Assembly: GCA_022828595.1 (NCBI GenBank)
Contig: JAKGHH010000001.1
Coordinates: forward strand, 70,242,401 to 70,306,400
Length of the DNA stretch: 64,000 nucleotides
Direction of reading: 5' to 3'
Source of the DNA: Nelumbo lutea
Lineage: Eukaryota > Streptophyta > Magnoliopsida > Proteales > Nelumbonaceae
The position numbers and the translations under genes are program-made. The notes beneath the pieces were generated by a model. It worked only from the letters and a program-made list of their open reading frames with translations, ran no database searches and was not told the DNA's origin. This document shows positions 60,624 to 64,000 of the stretch, one piece after another; position 1 is the first letter of the stretch; every line of letters starts with the position of its first letter.

Positions 60624-62515
60624 TTTTTTTGATCAGTAATCAAAATCAAATTTTAAAACTTAGAGAAAGAAGAGAGTACAGAAACAAGGGCAGCCACGGC
60701 TACCAACAATAGAATACAAAGATAAATTGAAGATCAGTCTTAGAACTGAGCCTAGAAGCATTCTGCCCTATTTACCCCTTGCTTTGCTAGTTGGTCAGCT
60801 AGGCCATTTGCCGACCTAGGAGTCCATTGAAATATCAGCTGCATTTGAGAACCTCTTGAACTGTTTGATTTTGTTTCTGAAAAACCAAGGAACCTTCTCA
60901 TTCCGTTTTAACCAACTTATTACTATTTTGGAGTCGCCTTCAACTATTAGCTTTCAAATCCCGATTTCCATACATTTCTGCATCCCATAGATTACTGCCT
61001 TCAGTTTTGCTGTTACAGAGTCACCCACACCAGTGGGGCATGAGTACATTCCCATGATCACTCTGCTTTCATTTCTTAAAACCCCTCCAATTCCAAAAGG
61101 CCCCGGATTCCCAAAACTACTTCCATCGAAATTTAATTTCAGGAATCCTACCTCTGGGGGTTCCTAGTCCTTTAGTTCCTTCCGCTTTGCTGAAGTTGAG
61201 GCTGTTATTGTTCTCCAGTTCCGTAATATATCATCAATAGAGAAAGCTGAGAACAACTCCATTGTCTTTATCCAGAAAGCTACATTTGCCATAATCCCTT
61301 CAATTAATGCTTCTTTGCTCTCTTTTCTTTTCCTAACCCATAAGGTCCAAATTACTGCTGCTCTTGTACACCTCCACATCAGTCTTCCCCTCCTTTTTGG
61401 CCAGCTGAAAATGGAACCATCAAATAACCTGTCCAAACTATCCGGAGAATTCCACCTGCACCCAAAAAGAGAAAAAACCAATCCAAATAACACAAGCAAA
61501 TGGACAGGAAATGAACAAGTGAAGAGCAGATTTACCATTGGATTCACATGAGCAGCATCAATTTGGAGAAAGGCACCATCCAGGTCTCTTTCTTTGAATG
61601 TCACAAGTGTTGATTGCACCATAGAAGACCTCCCAACAAAAAGCACTCACTTTGGGGGGGATCGGATGACACCAGATCTCTTTGACTGGGAAGGGAGTAA
61701 ATGGTTGAGAAGACACATACAACGACTTGAAAAAGGATGCACAACTGAAAACCCTAGGTGGATGTAGAGTCCAAACTCTATCATCTTGTTTACTTATGTC
61801 AAGGAAAACCCCCTCAAGAATGTGTAGAAGGTTTGAAACAAGGCCCAAATCAGTGTACCTTACATTTCTACGAAAGCCAAGATTCCACCCAAGCCTGTTA
61901 ACCGAGGGAGAGGGGACCAATAACTCAGAAATCGGCTTTCCCTTGAGAGCAGATAGGGTGAACAAGGAAGGGAAGGAATCCTTTAATGGGGCTTCACCCA
62001 CCCAAAGATCCTCCCAGAAATTGATTTTGTTACCTGAGTTAATATCGAGCCTGATGTGATTGAGAAAAGAAGGAAGGCATTTCTGATTCGCTCTCCAACG
62101 TGAAAAGCAAGAGGCCCTGCTAGATGTTCCAGCATCCCACCCAAGCCTGTTAACTGAGGGAGAGGGGACCAATAACTCAGAAATCGGCTTTCCCTTGAGA
62201 GCAGATAGGGTGAACAAGGAAGGGAAGGAATCCTTTAATGGGGCTTCACCCACCCAAAGATCCTCCCAGAAATTGATTTTGTTACCTGAGTTAATATCGA
62301 GCCTGATGTGATTGAGAAAAGAAGGAAGGCATTTCTGATTCGCTCTCCAACGTGAAAAGCAAGAGGCCCTGCTAGATGTTCCAGCATCCCACCCATTCTT
62401 TGAGAGCTCGTGAATACTAACAATCACTTTATGCCATAAACTATCTATTTCTCTCGGGAGTCTCCACAACCACTTTCCCAGAAGAGCCTCCACAACCACT
62501 ATATGTATCAAAGGT
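60624..62515 (-). mobile_element. Antisense LINE (copy G), 5'-truncated, with in-frame 252-bp duplication
   Basis: The minus strand 62511-61558 is a single open frame of 317 codons: ALLGKWLWRLP, NGWDAGTSSRASCFSRWRAN, INFWEDLWVGEAPLKDSFPS, LGWNLGFRRNV, FPVKEIWCHPIPPKVSAFCW, KRPGWCLSPN. The tandem duplication adds 84 residues. It continues with CESNGKS-, SLFGCRWNSPD, RLMWRCTRAAVIWTLW, LNFDGSSFGNPGPFGIGGV, VEGDSKIVISWLKRN and a poly-T (poly-A end) at 60624-60630. Stops fall near 61560 and 61165 and inside the RNase H. Confidence 0.8.
61891..62394. repeat. 252-bp tandem duplication inside LINE copy G
   Basis: 61891-62142 and 62143-62394 differ at a single base as read (ACCGAGGG against ACTGAGGG). 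The period is a multiple of 3, so the frame is kept. Confidence 0.9.
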
Positions 62516-64000
62516 CCTGGCTGGAAGACTTAAGAAGGTAGCCCAAGAACCTACAGATTTCAGACCCATAAGAAGATAATAGCAATGGTCCTGGCTGGAA
62601 AACTTAAAAAAAGAGTTTGCCTCTAGTTATCTCATAGTTTCAAGTAGCTTTCACTGAAGGGAGACAAATAATTGACCAAATGTTGGTAGCAAATGAGTGC
62701 GTAGCAGAGTAGCGACAGAGGGGAAAAGGCTTAGTTTGCAAATTGGATTTGGAAAATACTTATGATTGAGTGGATTGTACATTTCTGCTGGAATCATTAG
62801 AAAGGATTTCGTTAGGAGACAGTTGGAGGATGTGGATTAAAGGATGCTTAAATTCAGCGCACTATTCAATCTTAATTAATGGGTTGCCAGAGAATTTTTT
62901 TTTCCACCCAAAAGAGGGCTGAGACAGGGAGGTCCCTTATCCCCTTTCCTCTTCACTTTAGTAGCTGATGTATTATTTTTTTTTTGAAAAATCTTTAGTA
63001 GTTGATGTATTAAGCAGGATGATTGTGAAGGTCAATCAGGAATTATTATTTAGAGGATGGAAGGTAGCCAGGAATGGGGTGACAGTTTTCCACTTGCAGT
63101 TTCCAAATGATATAATCTTGTTTTGTGAAGGAGGCAATCAAAATGACCTAACGAATTTAAAGGAACTCATGGCTACCTTTGAGTCGGTTTCAAAGCTGAG
63201 GGTGAACTTGGAAAAGAGCTGTATAGCAGAGGTTAATTTGGAAGAGGAAGAAATAAGAATGTGGGCGGAGACACTAGGGTGTGAAGTAAAGAATTGGCCC
63301 ATGGATTATCTTGGGTTTCCTTTAGGGGAAATCCACAACAAGAGAATTTTTTGGAAACTAGTAGTAGAGAGATTCACTAAAAGGCTAGCAATATGGAAAA
63401 GGAATTACATTTCGTTGGGAGGGAGGATAACCTTGATCAATGCAACCTTAGCTAACCTACCCATCTACTACCTTTCCACCTTTAGAATTCTAGTTAGAGT
63501 GGCAGATCAATTAGAAAAAACATCATGAGGGACTTCCTTTGGGAACTAGGGAACAAGAAGAGGGACCATTTGGTGATGTGGGAGCAAGTTAGCAAGACAA
63601 AGGAGTAGAGAGGATTGGGAATAGGGAACCTAATTTGTAGAAATACAGCATTCTTAGGGAAATGGCTATGGAGGTTTCCCTTGGAAAGCGATAGGCTTTG
63701 GCATAGGGTAATTGAAAGGATTCGCGGGACATCGAATAATGGATGGGATGCAAAAGTAGCTTCTTCTTCGACGATACTCTTTCCCTGGAATTCAATACAT
63801 AAGGTATACCCAACTTTCATTAATTCCATTAGATATGATGTCGGTTGTGGGACCAAAGTATTGTTTTGGGAAGACCTATGGCTGACTGAAATCCCCTTCA
63901 ATTTGCTTTTTCAAGGGACAATGAATGTGAAGCACTTATTCTATTATTGAACAAACTTCAGTTAACCTTTCTGGATCAATCAGTAGAGGACACTAGAGTT
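62516..64000 (+). mobile_element. LINE reverse-transcriptase segment (copy H), running off the window
   Basis: Starts at a duplicated CCTGGCTGGAAGACTTAAGA-type block (62516 and 62589), then LVCKLDLENTYD, WIKGCLNSAHYSILING, a damaged RQGGPLSPFLFTL-like box, a short duplication with a T-run insertion at 62954-63012, then the open frame 62968-63528 with QFPNDIILFCEGG at the catalytic box (PND for ADD), LEKSC, MDYLGFPLGE, LGGRITLI, and LGKWLWRFPLESDRLWHRVI, NGWDAK, VLFWEDLWL near the end. Sense to the host gene. Inactive. Confidence 0.75.

Overview
This window is nuclear DNA of a flowering plant. It shows GT-AG introns of up to 9.7 kb, AT-rich intergenic DNA, MITEs with recognisable target-site duplications (TSDs), a plant Au-type SINE, L1-type LINEs carrying an RNase H domain, and a Ty3/gypsy LTR. 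The species cannot be fixed from the sequence. A eudicot or magnoliid with intron-rich, LINE-rich genes is my inference. No bacterial, organellar, CRISPR or prophage features were seen, and no rRNA or tRNA gene.

Two host genes are supported, both on the + strand. Gene 1 (15152-23076) has four coding exons that join into an intact 151-codon reading frame for a TXNL4B/Dim2-type thioredoxin-fold U5 snRNP (splicing) protein. Its three introns each hold an antisense LINE fragment, and intron 1 also holds an Au SINE. Gene 2 (about 39.7 kb to beyond the right edge) is the 5' part of a large Ser-rich protein that resembles plant RING-type E3 ligases with an unstructured N-terminus. Its coding exons 40607-41862, 44497-45190, 45279-45365 and 55072-55272 join in frame. 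Any RING exons must lie beyond 64000. A 9.7-kb intron and an intron of at least 8.7 kb are packed with LINEs, mostly in sense orientation.

Layout: 1-1660 is the 5' end of a decayed minus-strand gypsy element (gag start, PBS, complete 818-bp LTR). 1661-15000 is gene-poor and holds MULE, hAT and Tourist-like MITEs, diverged tandem repeats, and two exon-sized relics of host genes: a DRG GTPase first exon at 8.4 kb and a hexokinase last exon at 13.3 kb. 23.1-39.7 kb is AT-rich intergenic DNA with a Tourist-like MITE cluster, hAT MITEs and several short tandem arrays. 45.6-64 kb is a nested LINE graveyard.

I found no clearly new biological system. The most informative signals are mutational: a 40-bp inverted templated copy inside a LINE, a gag frame whose stops all fit C-to-T decay, in-frame or near-identical tandem duplications, and a hairpin-forming 71-bp array.
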